DNA from: Thermoplasmatota archaeon
Lineage (GTDB): Archaea > Thermoplasmatota > E2 > DHVEG-1
Assembly: GCA_025457885.1 (NCBI GenBank)
Contig: JALOTN010000002.1
Span: 32,844 to 96,843 of the forward strand
Length of the DNA stretch: 64,000 bases
Reading direction: 5' to 3'
The position numbers and the translations under genes are program-made. Positions 34,152 through 43,102 of the stretch are shown piece by piece; the stretch's first letter is position 1; the number at the start of each line of letters is the position of its first letter. Below the pieces are notes generated by a model, which saw only the letters and a program-made list of their open reading frames with translations, searched no databases and had not been told where the DNA came from.

Positions 34152-35336
34152 ATGAAATGTGAACAACTCAATATTAACCAAAAACTTATTGCAATGCTCC
34201 AACAACAGAGGTTTGAAGAATTAACCTGCATCCAGGAACGATGCATCCCGGAGATACTCCAGGGAAAAGATGTCGTCGGTCAAGCAGAGACCGGATCAGG
34301 CAAGACGTTGGCGTTCTGCCTGCCGATCCTGAATGCTATCCAACCACACAAAGGATTACAGGCACTCATCTTGACTCCTACCCGGGAGCTGTGCATACAG
34401 GTTACCGATGTCTTTCGGGAGTTTGGAAAAACCCTGGGGATACGGACCGCAAGTGTGTATGGTGGTGTTGGCATCGGACCACAGATCCATGACATCCGCA
34501 CCACAGACATCGTCGTAGGAACACCAGGTCGAATGTTAGATCATATCCGCAGAGGGACTATCGATTTTCGTTTCATACGAATCGTGGTGCTCGATGAGAC
34601 GGACAAGATGTTCGAGATGGGGTTCATCGAGGATGTCGAAGCAATCATCCATGAGGTCCCCCGTCAACGACAACTCCTCTTGTTTAGTGCAACGATCTCT
34701 GAGGAGGTTCATCGGCTCGCCCGACAGCATCTTAACCACCCTGTGATCGTTAAAACCCAGTCGTACGTCGATCATAGCAAACTCAAACAGATCTACTATG
34801 ACATCTACGAGCAGAACCAGAAATTCTCCTTACTAGTGCATCTGCTGAACCAGAACACCAATGGATTATCTATTGTGTTTTGCGGAACCCGTCGGGAATC
34901 TGATGCAGTTTCGAAGAATCTCGCTCGACAAGGGATCCATGCTTCTGCTATCCACGGAGGAATGAAACAGAACAAACGATCGAGTTCCCTGGATGCGTTA
35001 AAATCACAGAGGACCAAGGTTCTGGTCGCCACCGATGTTGCCGCACGAGGATTAGATATCAAGAACGTCACCCACATCTATAATTATGATGTGCCAAAGA
35101 CACCCACCGAGTATGTGCATCGGATTGGTCGGACCGCCCGGGCTGGGGCAAACGGATCAGCAATCACCCTGCTAACCGAGCGGGATCATGATAACTTCCG
35201 AAGAGTCCAAAGCAATGATGATTTCCAGATAGAGCGTGCAGATGTCCCTGAGTTCCGTCAGGTCCCCTTCCGTCGGCATTTCGAACCACGACAGCATTCA
35301 TTCAGAGGACCCCCACGACACTCTTTTAGCCGATGA
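34152..35336 (+). CDS. DEAD-box RNA helicase
   Basis: 394 residues with all helicase motifs: Q-motif context CIQERCIPEIL, motif I AETGSGKT, PTRELCIQV, TPGRMLDH, motif II DETD in place of DEAD, SAT, ARGLDI and HRIGRTARAG. The tail is short, basic and rich in Arg, Phe and His (RRHFEPRQHSFRGPPRHSFSR), as in RNA-binding extensions. AGGTGAAT before ATG 34152 sets the start. It unwinds short RNA duplexes and probably works with the cold-shock protein 130 bases upstream. Confidence 0.95.
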   Translation: MKCEQLNINQKLIAMLQQQRFEELTCIQERCIPEILQGKDVVGQAETGSGKTLAFCLPILNAIQPHKGLQALILTPTRELCIQVTDVFREFGKTLGIRTASVYGGVGIGPQIHDIRTTDIVVGTPGRMLDHIRRGTIDFRFIRIVVLDETDKMFEMGFIEDVEAIIHEVPRQRQLLLFSATISEEVHRLARQHLNHPVIVKTQSYVDHSKLKQIYYDIYEQNQKFSLLVHLLNQNTNGLSIVFCGTRRESDAVSKNLARQGIHASAIHGGMKQNKRSSSLDALKSQRTKVLVATDVAARGLDIKNVTHIYNYDVPKTPTEYVHRIGRTARAGANGSAITLLTERDHDNFRRVQSNDDFQIERADVPEFRQVPFRRHFEPRQHSFRGPPRHSFSR

Positions 35337-35448
35337 AACAATACTCATCCTTCTTTTTTTTCTCTTTTAATTTTTGAAATACATTTGTTCTGCGTGGATA
35401 TCTACCAAAAAACCTTTAAGAACCTGCCTCTTCACCATGTTCGCTGAT

Positions 35449-37221
35449 ATGAGAATCGCAATCGTCCTTAAAGATAGATGTACCTCAAAACGATGCGTGC
35501 AGGAATGCATCAAATTCTGCCCTAGGGTTCGGGCTGGTGATGAAACCGTCGTCATGGGGGAGGACGGCAAACCCATCATCTCAGAGGACCTCTGTGTCGG
35601 TTGCGGTATCTGTGTCAACAAATGCCCCTTTGACGCCATCAAGATTATTGGACTGGCGGAGGAGCTTAAAGAAGACCTGGTTCATCAGTTCGGCAAGAAC
35701 GGGTTCCGCCTCTATCGACTACCTATCCCGAAAGTTGGGAGCTGTGTGGGAATCCTGGGTCAGAACGGCATTGGGAAATCGACCGCTATTAAGATACTTG
35801 CGGGACAAATCATCCCCAACCTGGGGGAATATAAGAAGAAACCCTCTTGGGATCCGGTGCTTGACTACTATGCGGGTCAGGAGCTGTTTGAGCATTTCAA
35901 GGCACTCTCCGACCAGGACATGACCTGTGTGCTCAAACCACAATATGTCGACCAACTCCCTCGCATCGTAAAAGGAAAAATACGGGATGTGCTGAAAAGC
36001 TCAGATGCGACAGGTCGATTTGATGCGGTGGTTGAGAAACTGGGGATTGCCCATCTGCTTGACAAGGAAATCGAGAAAGGAACGATCTCTGGAGGAGAGC
36101 TGCAGCTTGTCTCCATCGCCGCTGCTTTAGTCAAGGATGTTGATTTATATTTCTTCGATGAGCCGACCTCCTATCTTGACATCTACCAACGGTTGAAGGT
36201 CGCCAGGATCATCCAAGATTTATCAAAGGAAAAAAAAGTCATCGTCGTCGAACATGACCTTGCGGTCCTGGACTTCCTTTGTGAAAACGTCCATATCATG
36301 TACGGGACTGAGGGAGCCTATGGTGTCGTGACGTTCCCGCGAGCCGTCCGACATGCGATCAACACCTACCTCTCAGGGTATCTGAAGGAGGAAAACATCC
36401 GTTTTGGGACGAAAATTGAGTTTTTTGCAAGCCCCCCGAAACCACAACAAGGTCTGCGGATCCTGATATCGTATGAGACTCTTGTCAAGGAATTCGAGGA
36501 TTTCACTCTTCAAGTACAACAAGGCGTCATCAGACAAGGCGAGCTCGTCGGCATCGTCGGACCAAACGCAATAGGGAAAACGACCTTTGTCAAAATGCTA
36601 GCCGGGGTTATCGCACCAACGAAAGGAACCATTGAGTATGATCTGAAGATCAGCTACAAACCCCAATACATCACCCCTGATTTTGAGGGAACCGTTCATG
36701 AATATTTCGAACAGTTCGCCCCACAATTGTTCGCCTCTACCTATTTACAAGCAGAAGTCCATGATGCACTGCATCTTAAATACCTGCAGGACCGTGACCT
36801 CATGACCCTCTCTGGTGGGGAGTTACAACGAGTGGCTATCGCCGCATCGGTGGTAAAGGAAGCGGATATCTATCTCATCGATGAACCGTCAGCGTACCTT
36901 GATAGCCAACAGCGGATGATCGTCTCACGGATGTTACGCCGTCTCATTGAAAAATCCGGGAAATCCGCTATGATCGTCGATCATGATGTGTATTTCATCG
37001 ACATGGTCAGTGACGCGCTGATCGTCTTTGATGGGGAACCCGGAAGACACGGTCGTGCCCAGGGGCCTTTCAGTCTGCATGAGGGGATGAACCGGTTCCT
37101 GAAAAACGTGGACATCACCTTTCGACGAGACGAGGAAACCAAACGACCCCGCGTCAACAAACCAGAATCCTACATGGACCGACAACAGAAACAAAACGGC
37201 GAGTACTATTATAAATTTTAA
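35449..37221 (+). CDS. ABCE1/Rli1 ribosome-recycling ATPase
   Basis: About 590 residues. Two ferredoxin-like 4Fe-4S clusters come first (CTSKRCVQECIKFCP and CVGCGICVNKCPF), followed by two ABC domains: Walker A GQNGIGKST with signature ISGGELQ, and Walker A GPNAIGKTT with LSGGELQR. Walker B sequences are YFFDEPTSYLD and YLIDEPSAYLD. This domain order is unique to ABCE1, which splits ribosomes into subunits after termination in archaea and eukaryotes. ATG 35449 matches the family N-terminus MRIAIVLKDRC; ATG 35437 is possible, and upstream codons to 35374 precede the promoter element CTTTAAG. Confidence 0.97.
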   Translation: MRIAIVLKDRCTSKRCVQECIKFCPRVRAGDETVVMGEDGKPIISEDLCVGCGICVNKCPFDAIKIIGLAEELKEDLVHQFGKNGFRLYRLPIPKVGSCVGILGQNGIGKSTAIKILAGQIIPNLGEYKKKPSWDPVLDYYAGQELFEHFKALSDQDMTCVLKPQYVDQLPRIVKGKIRDVLKSSDATGRFDAVVEKLGIAHLLDKEIEKGTISGGELQLVSIAAALVKDVDLYFFDEPTSYLDIYQRLKVARIIQDLSKEKKVIVVEHDLAVLDFLCENVHIMYGTEGAYGVVTFPRAVRHAINTYLSGYLKEENIRFGTKIEFFASPPKPQQGLRILISYETLVKEFEDFTLQVQQGVIRQGELVGIVGPNAIGKTTFVKMLAGVIAPTKGTIEYDLKISYKPQYITPDFEGTVHEYFEQFAPQLFASTYLQAEVHDALHLKYLQDRDLMTLSGGELQRVAIAASVVKEADIYLIDEPSAYLDSQQRMIVSRMLRRLIEKSGKSAMIVDHDVYFIDMVSDALIVFDGEPGRHGRAQGPFSLHEGMNRFLKNVDITFRRDEETKRPRVNKPESYMDRQQKQNGEYYYKF

Positions 37222-37291
37222 AAATTATTCAACATGCGACTTTCTAAATCATAATCGATTGTCTAAGGATTTCAATTACTATTCGCTAGTT

Positions 37292-38587
37292 TTAAGGAAG
37301 TAAGAAGATTATAAAAAACAGAAGAAAACCATCTGTTTTTTTCTGAAATTCCGAAGTATAATCAGCATGAACAATCATTGATATAGAAATCCAGCCAAAT
37401 CCAATTATTGGTCGTACAGTCCTGGATACTGTCACACCAGGTGGAATGATTGATGCAACTTGTGATACATTCATGAGAGTCCTATCAAGCAACCCCCCCG
37501 TGATCTTAATTATCCATTCGACATTAGTAGCATCTGCATCACCTATATTTTTGATATCGATATGGATCATACCAAAACCTGGAGTCATAGTACCAAATGT
37601 TAGTATTGGTCCTTTGATCGTCATATAGAGAGGCTCAGACCAGGGGCTCTCCATATCATGGTGGTCTTTTGCTTTGGCTTGAATCTTATATGTTCCTCTT
37701 TTACTCCAGATATGAGGAACTGTTACTATCCCTCCTGAGGCATATGGTCCAATCCAATTTTCAGTAGTTCCATCACCCCATTTTATAAAATAATAAATAT
37801 CATCCTCCTCAGGATCGTTTGAATGAAAAGTATAGGAATAAGAGATGTTTACCGTCCCATTTTCCGGTCCGGTTATTACCGGTTTATTTGGTGGTTGCGG
37901 AGGTTGCGGAGGACTGTACTCAATAACTGCACCTATCCCCCAACGACCATCAACAATTGGAAGCAAATCATGAAATTGATTCCATATACCATCCTTAAAA
38001 ATAAAATCGCTCTTCTCTGGGACATGGGGGCCTGATAATGTATCGATCCAGGCGTAATATACTCCAGGGCCGGGCACGGTTTGAACCCATTGTACTGCAA
38101 CCCAGAGCTCATCATGACCTGTCAGTTCAACTGGGGTAACCAATGGAATTGTGGTAATTCCCGTGGTATCTAGGTGAGCCGTGGTATCCTGAACAATGAC
38201 TGGACCGGGTTTTGTTGAGACGTTCCCTTTTTCATAGATAAAAATCGCAACATCAATTTCAGGTTGTCCATTGTCTCCTGAGAATGCGACCTTAACTTTT
38301 GTCAAAGTCCAATTCATATAAGGTGCCATCTCATCTTGGGTCAAACGGATGGCGGTCTGCCAAATCAATGGTGGCGGATACTCACTTGAAATACCAATAA
38401 CTTGATCAAGATTTTCTGCTGTGTAATATTTCAATTCATGTTCATCCCGCGATGGATCAGAAATGTTCATGGTTTTTATCATAGAGGTGATAGACCGTTT
38501 TTGCTGAGAATCTGCGATACTTATAGAACTCAATGAACCCAGAATAAGGAGAACTACAACCAGAATAATCAGAGGTGTCTTTCTCAT
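37292..38587 (-). CDS. Secreted PKD-domain surface protein
   Basis: 431 residues. A signal peptide (LIILVVVLLILGSLSSISIADS) leads into a β-sandwich of about 150 residues (KVAFSGDNGQPEIDVAIFIYEKGN). A proline-rich linker PPQPPQPPNKP follows, then a PKD domain (YFIKWGDGTTENW...YKIQAKAKDHHDMES) near residues 235-325. A CARDB-like domain and a hydrophobic C-terminal end (FLLFFIIFLLP), which is a likely membrane anchor, complete the protein. It is a cell-surface protein of unknown role. It is convergent with the ABCE1 gene. Confidence 0.8.
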   Translation of the reverse strand: MRKTPLIILVVVLLILGSLSSISIADSQQKRSITSMIKTMNISDPSRDEHELKYYTAENLDQVIGISSEYPPPLIWQTAIRLTQDEMAPYMNWTLTKVKVAFSGDNGQPEIDVAIFIYEKGNVSTKPGPVIVQDTTAHLDTTGITTIPLVTPVELTGHDELWVAVQWVQTVPGPGVYYAWIDTLSGPHVPEKSDFIFKDGIWNQFHDLLPIVDGRWGIGAVIEYSPPQPPQPPNKPVITGPENGTVNISYSYTFHSNDPEEDDIYYFIKWGDGTTENWIGPYASGGIVTVPHIWSKRGTYKIQAKAKDHHDMESPWSEPLYMTIKGPILTFGTMTPGFGMIHIDIKNIGDADATNVEWIIKITGGLLDRTLMNVSQVASIIPPGVTVSRTVRPIIGFGWISISMIVHADYTSEFQKKTDGFLLFFIIFLLP

Positions 38588-38738
38588 ACCTTCTTTTCCC
38601 TTATCATTTTTACATCATCTTTCTCCTATAAATAAGTTATTTTATCTTTGGTAGATATTCTATTATTAATTTTTTTAATAAAAATTTAGGAGACCCTTTT
38701 AAAAAATATAATAAAGAGATACATGCTTTATTCTGGTT

Positions 38739-39449
38739 ATGTCAACGCTTCTGACCTGGGGTCTGCTTGTTTTTCTCTCGTTTCTTCCTCCCCTTATCTA
38801 TACTATTTGGATCCGGAATACCGAACGGTGTCATCGCCAACAATGGATCTCTATTTTTGTGTGTTTCCTCTGGGGTTCAACCATCGCGGTGCTTGCTGCA
38901 TTAATCTTAGAAATCATCCTACAGATCCCTTTAGAATCAAGCTATTCTCTGGCAGAGATCACTCCTTTTCTGGCGGTGGTCGTTATCGCACCAATTGTTG
39001 AGGAGTTTACCAAACCTCTCGCGTTGCGACTCCGGACTGTTCGAAGTCAGCTCAGTGAACTGGAAGACGGATTGATCTATGGGGCTGTCGCTGGCCTTGG
39101 TTTCTCAGCGACAGAGAATCTTCTGTATGGTTTTAGCTTCCTTGAGGAAGGTTTTGTTGTTTTTTTGATGCTAATGGCGATGCGAAGCGTCGGTGGTTGT
39201 CTACTGCATGCGTCTGCAACTGCACTCACCGGGTATGGTTTTGGGAAAACCGTGATGAAACGATCATCATTTCTTGGGGTGCTCCCCTATTTTTTGCTTG
39301 CGATTTTCTTGCATGGGTTCTATAATTTTCTGGTGTCATATGAGATGTTTGGGTTGCTTTCTGGCCTCATCCTTGCGTTTCTGTTTGTTCTACTCGCTAT
39401 TACAATCATCCGTAAAAAGATCCGTACATTAGATAGTCAGAATTGTTAA
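38739..39449 (+). CDS. PrsW-family intramembrane protease-like protein
   Basis: 236 residues with about seven membrane helices. The family motifs are present: VEEFTKPLALR (the EExxK glutamates and lysine), ELEDGLIYGAVAGLGFSATENLLY (second glutamate motif), and histidines in GGCLLHASATALTGYGFG and FLHGFYNF. PrsW proteases cleave anti-sigma factors in Bacillus; archaeal members act on unknown membrane substrates. ATG 38739 begins just before the first helix; an ATG at 38723 is in another frame. The transporter-like gene follows tail-to-tail. Confidence 0.88.
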   Translation: MSTLLTWGLLVFLSFLPPLIYTIWIRNTERCHRQQWISIFVCFLWGSTIAVLAALILEIILQIPLESSYSLAEITPFLAVVVIAPIVEEFTKPLALRLRTVRSQLSELEDGLIYGAVAGLGFSATENLLYGFSFLEEGFVVFLMLMAMRSVGGCLLHASATALTGYGFGKTVMKRSSFLGVLPYFLLAIFLHGFYNFLVSYEMFGLLSGLILAFLFVLLAITIIRKKIRTLDSQNC

Positions 39450-39476
39450 AAAAAAAGAAAAAAGATAGGTGTTTTT

Positions 39477-40511
39477 TTAGGTTGGGGGGACTTCGAAACT
39501 CCAGGTGAGCACATCCCCGTTGGTGACGGGATATTTATCTGCACCGACCTCAGGGAGTCTACCGTTGACATAGTATTGCCAGTAGTTCCCATCTGTTCCT
39601 CCGACGGCGTTGTTGATGGAGTTGATAAGTGTCGAGTCGAACTGGGCGTAGTAGGTTGCGTCAAGAGAAAAACTGTTTTCCTGGGCACTGCGTTGGAGGA
39701 CCGAATAGGCGGTGTCCCCTGGTTTTGCGACCAGGTTGTCGGTGATGGTCCAGCTGTCGGTGGTGATGATGATTCGGATGCTTGTTTGATCTGATTTTTC
39801 GACCCATACCTCGCTTTTCTGTGGGATGGTCGCTGCTGTCCCGGTGAAGGATAACGCAATAAGGCCAAGGACGAGGAGGACCGCGGGGATCTTATGGATT
39901 ATTCGTAGTTGGATTGGTTGGAGCTGGAGGTGGTCGTTCTTTTTTGCGATATACAGGATAATAGGTAGTCCGATAGCAATGAAGGTGACAAGCCCGGAGA
40001 TCAGGTGATATAGCATGAAGGGCAACCCTGCAGTATATACTAGTATTAAGGAGGATGCATCATGGGGGTACATGAGGTACCACCATCCCATGTTTGTCCA
40101 GATGTCATAGAGCAGGACGCTACCTGCCCCAAGACCTGCCATGAGGCCGATGCTTTTCAAACGACCTTGAGAAAGGGTATTCCAGAGTCGGTTCTTGTTC
40201 AGTAACGTGAGAAGTGCAATGAGGGCGAACCCAGAGTAGGTGAAGAGCACGATTCTGTTCATCTGGTCTCCGACGAAGATGGGGTTGCCGATGAGCAGGT
40301 CACTGCCGACCATGCTGGCGAGGGGGACGATAAGTGCGAGGGGTGAGCGGATGAGCATGATAGCTAGGAATGTGACTACCATGATGATTTCGAAGTTAGG
40401 GAATGGTTGGACTCCCATTCCGTATAGAACGTATCGTCCGATGGTTCCGATGATGATTAATCCTATGAGGGGCAATAGCTGATAGAGATTTCCTTGATTT
40501 TTCATCTTCAT
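39477..40511 (-). CDS. DUF6580-like transporter fused to DUF4430
   Basis: 344 residues. The first 220 form about six membrane helices like the S-components of ECF transporters (PNFEIIMVVTFLAIML, SMVGSDLL, and a GWWYLMYPHD loop), matching the DUF6580-type membrane domain. A final helix leads to an extracellular DUF4430 domain (TDSWTITDNLVAKPGDTAYSVLQ...NYWQYYVNGRLPEVGADKYPVTNGDVL), the β-domain also present in transcobalamin and intrinsic factor. The combination suggests capture and import of a corrinoid or another cofactor, but the ligand is an inference. No ECF ATPase or T-component is nearby. Confidence 0.78.
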   Translation of the reverse strand: MKMKNQGNLYQLLPLIGLIIIGTIGRYVLYGMGVQPFPNFEIIMVVTFLAIMLIRSPLALIVPLASMVGSDLLIGNPIFVGDQMNRIVLFTYSGFALIALLTLLNKNRLWNTLSQGRLKSIGLMAGLGAGSVLLYDIWTNMGWWYLMYPHDASSLILVYTAGLPFMLYHLISGLVTFIAIGLPIILYIAKKNDHLQLQPIQLRIIHKIPAVLLVLGLIALSFTGTAATIPQKSEVWVEKSDQTSIRIIITTDSWTITDNLVAKPGDTAYSVLQRSAQENSFSLDATYYAQFDSTLINSINNAVGGTDGNYWQYYVNGRLPEVGADKYPVTNGDVLTWSFEVPPT

Positions 40512-40569
40512 AATAACATACTCCCGTGGTGGAGTGAATTACAATGCTGCCTATAAGAGTTTTGTTTTC

Positions 40570-41850
40570 TTATGGGACGGTGCCGTTTACGTCGTGTGCC
40601 GCAGCGATGAGTTTTTCTTTTATTTTTTCGTTACATTCAACTTCTACGATAATATGAGTCCCGTAGGTGATGTGGAGGACCTTTGTTTTATCATAAAGCT
40701 GTGAGATGAACCGTTGGGACTGCTCTTCGAGGGGGAGTTGGAAGGTGATTTTCACCATGTTGGGAAGCAAATCATAGATGGTTTGAAGGAGTTCTTCGAT
40801 GTATTTCTGTTCTTTTACGGAGATAGGTACTACTGTGTGGTCCTCGATGATCCCGGTATCTTCAAGATATTCTTGGAGACTGTTAAGGGTCGTCTTATCA
40901 ATGATATCGATTTTGTTAAGGGCGATGATGATGGGAGCTCCGACTCCGATGTTACGTAGCTCGTTGATGGAGACGCGGAGTTTTTTTTCCACGGTTTCTC
41001 TTGCTTCGCTGCCGTCGACGACGAGGACGACGACATCAGCTAACTCGATTTCCTCCAGGGTTGAGTGGAAGGCATCGATGATGAAGGCAGGGAGGTTTTC
41101 GATGAATCCGACGGTGTCGGTGAGGAGGATGGGGATGTGTTGTTGCTTGTTTTTTGAGTTGATGGTTCGAGTCGTGGTCGAAAGGGTTGAGAAGAGTTGT
41201 TCTTCGACTTTGACTTTTTCCCCTGATAAGAGGTTCATGAGGCTGCTTTTTCCCGCGTTGGTGTATCCGGCTAGAGAGATGGAGTAAAAACCGCTTTGGG
41301 AGCGGGTTTGTCGTTGGAGTTCTCGGTTTTCTCGTATTTTTTGGAGGTCTTCTCTGATTTTTTTGGATTGTCGTTTGATCATTTCGTAGTAGTCGTCCAC
41401 CTGGTATTCTCCTCCGGCCATAAGACCGGGGTGTTCTCCTGCTTTTGCCCGGTGGATGAGTTCGCGGACGTAGGGTCGTTCGTATTGAAGTTGTGCGAGT
41501 TTTACCTGGAGGAGTGCTTCTCGTCGTTCCGCGTGTTCTTCGAAGATGGCAAGGATGAGCCTGATGCGGTCGTAGACGTTGATTCCTAGTTTCTTTTCCA
41601 GGATGAACCATTGTGATGGTTTGAGTTCTCCGTTGATGATGGCAAGGTCGATTTTGTCTTGGGTGTCTTTGAGGTAGTCGGTGATTTCGTCGACCTTTCC
41701 GCTGCCGATGTAGTAGTTGACATCGGGTGTTGTGCGGTGTTGGATGAATGTTTTTTCGATGGTGTACCCAAGGGTCTCTGCGAGTTGGGTGATCTCTGTT
41801 ATGGTCTCGTCAAGGGAGATGATGATTGCTTTTTTTTGGTTGGTGGACAT
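40570..41850 (-). CDS. hflX: HflX ribosome-associated GTPase
   Basis: 426 residues. The N-terminal HflX domain (residues about 1-110, including NYYIGSGKVDEI) is followed by a helical linker with the glycine-rich GLMAGGEYQVDDYY, and a GTPase domain with G1 GYTNAGKSSL, G3 DTVGF and G4 NKID. A C-terminal extension of about 70 residues completes the protein. HflX binds the large ribosomal subunit and rescues stalled ribosomes under stress. The start at 41850 matches the family. It is monocistronic, divergent from the small zinc-protein gene. Confidence 0.95.
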   Translation of the reverse strand: MSTNQKKAIIISLDETITEITQLAETLGYTIEKTFIQHRTTPDVNYYIGSGKVDEITDYLKDTQDKIDLAIINGELKPSQWFILEKKLGINVYDRIRLILAIFEEHAERREALLQVKLAQLQYERPYVRELIHRAKAGEHPGLMAGGEYQVDDYYEMIKRQSKKIREDLQKIRENRELQRQTRSQSGFYSISLAGYTNAGKSSLMNLLSGEKVKVEEQLFSTLSTTTRTINSKNKQQHIPILLTDTVGFIENLPAFIIDAFHSTLEEIELADVVVLVVDGSEARETVEKKLRVSINELRNIGVGAPIIIALNKIDIIDKTTLNSLQEYLEDTGIIEDHTVVPISVKEQKYIEELLQTIYDLLPNMVKITFQLPLEEQSQRFISQLYDKTKVLHITYGTHIIVEVECNEKIKEKLIAAAHDVNGTVP

Positions 41851-42009
41851 GGTGTCTTGGGGTGTGTAACAGGGTGTTCTTCTTTAATTTTTGGCAGTTG
41901 TCCGAGGGGTGGTTTTTCTTGTTGTTTTATAAACTTCTTCTGGAGAATTGGTTTTTTTCGGCATAACGTTTAAATACGTGCTATGCTATAACATACCATT
42001 GATGAGACT

Positions 42010-42195
42010 ATGGAGATCATCGCCTGCCCACTCTGCGGAAGCAAGAACACCCATTCGACAATAGCCCCCCCAACCAAACTCCCCTACTTCGCACGAGGCT
42101 ACACCTGCGACGACTGCCAATTCAAAGGAATACCCTTGATATTTTCCTCAGAAAAAATCTACAAAAAATTCCTTCTCCTCATCAAAAGAACCTAA
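42010..42195 (+). CDS. Small zinc-ribbon protein
   Basis: 61 residues with two CxxC pairs (CPLCGSKNTH and CDDCQFKG), spaced as in a treble-clef or rubredoxin-like zinc ribbon, and a basic C-terminal helix (EKIYKKFLLLIKRT). TTTAAATACG at about 41969 is a TATA box. It is divergent from hflX. The function is unknown; nucleic-acid or ribosome binding is plausible. Confidence 0.65.
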   Translation: MEIIACPLCGSKNTHSTIAPPTKLPYFARGYTCDDCQFKGIPLIFSSEKIYKKFLLLIKRT

Positions 42196-42239
42196 CAACA
42201 AAAAAACAGTCCCACTCTCACGAACAACAAGGAAAGAAA

Positions 42240-42347
42240 ATGAAAAAAACCTGTAACAATTGTAATAAAAAAACACCAAAAATTTTATATACAGAACTAT
42301 CTCTACATTTATCTGAGAAACGGAGGAAGGGCCTTATTCTTCATTAA
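42240..42347 (+). CDS. Possible 35-residue CxxC peptide and hairpin
   Basis: An ORF starting MKKTCNNCNKK and ending EKRRKGLILH. A single CxxC pair could bind half a zinc site. Its end overlaps a stem formed by GGAGGAAGGG (42321-42330) and CCCTTCCCTCC (about 42369-42379) with a 38-base loop and a T-run. The segment may instead be a small RNA driven by the TATA box TTTATATAC at about 42285. Neither reading is secure. Confidence 0.28.
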   Translation: MKKTCNNCNKKTPKILYTELSLHLSEKRRKGLILH

Positions 42348-42452
42348 ATCCCCTTAATGTTTTTTTTCCCTTCCCTCCTTTATCTACAAAAAAAACGAAA
42401 CCATATTCTCACACAACACAAAAATATTTTTTAAGAAAATAACACCCACTCG

Positions 42453-43094
42453 TTACTTCTGATTCTTACGAAACCACCGCAACGTCAGAACAAAACGCTG
42501 AAGAGCCGTGATATTCCCCACCACTGCAAAATACACCAACACCACCTCAATCACCGTCACACCCCAAGGCAACACCACCGACACACCAAGCATCATATGC
42601 TGAAGAAGAGGAAACACAATCAACAACACCAACCGATCCGCCCGCCCAAGCAACCCCGCATACTCCCGCTGATACCCCACCGCCTGCGCCTGCGTCCCCA
42701 TATAACTTGTCAGCAACACTCCGACCAATGCCAGTAAACCAATCGGAGGACGACACCAGGAGCTTAGCGCAAGAGCACCAACGATGAACACATCCGCATA
42801 TCGATCCAACACATGATCCAAAAAATCCCCCCGGGCTGATGCCTTCTGAGTCAGTTTCGCCACCTTCCCATCCACCGCATCAAACAACCCGTTCAAAAAC
42901 ACAAACACCACACCAATGACCAAAAAGAAGTTCTGCGGTTCAGACACCGCATTGGAGAAATAAAAAAACACACCCGCGATTACGGAGAACAACAATGCAC
43001 ACCAGGTCAGCAGATCTGGGTTGACCTTCACAAACCGTTTCGCAATCATCGTCAGCAACGGATCAGCTTTCTCCCGTGATTTATCCAACACCAT
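42453..43094 (-). CDS. CDP-alcohol phosphatidyltransferase family protein
   Basis: 213 residues, about six membrane helices, with the CDP-alcohol signature D-x2-DG-x2-A...G-x3-D-x3-D as FDAVDGKVAKLTQKAS and ARGDFLDHVLDRYAD; the usual AR after DG-x2 is AK. It should transfer a phospholipid head group or form archaetidyl-alcohols from CDP-archaeol in the membrane. Which head group is not visible. It is the last gene of a compact operon with glyA and an adenylate-kinase-like gene; eight bases separate it from the latter. Confidence 0.9.
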   Translation of the reverse strand: MVLDKSREKADPLLTMIAKRFVKVNPDLLTWCALLFSVIAGVFFYFSNAVSEPQNFFLVIGVVFVFLNGLFDAVDGKVAKLTQKASARGDFLDHVLDRYADVFIVGALALSSWCRPPIGLLALVGVLLTSYMGTQAQAVGYQREYAGLLGRADRLVLLIVFPLLQHMMLGVSVVLPWGVTVIEVVLVYFAVVGNITALQRFVLTLRWFRKNQK

Positions 43095-43102
43095 GTCTGC
43101 TC

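Noticed and set aside
41036..41611. 191-codon minus-strand frame inside hflX
   Set aside because: It is an arginine/threonine/proline-rich shadow of the HflX frame, with no independent signals.
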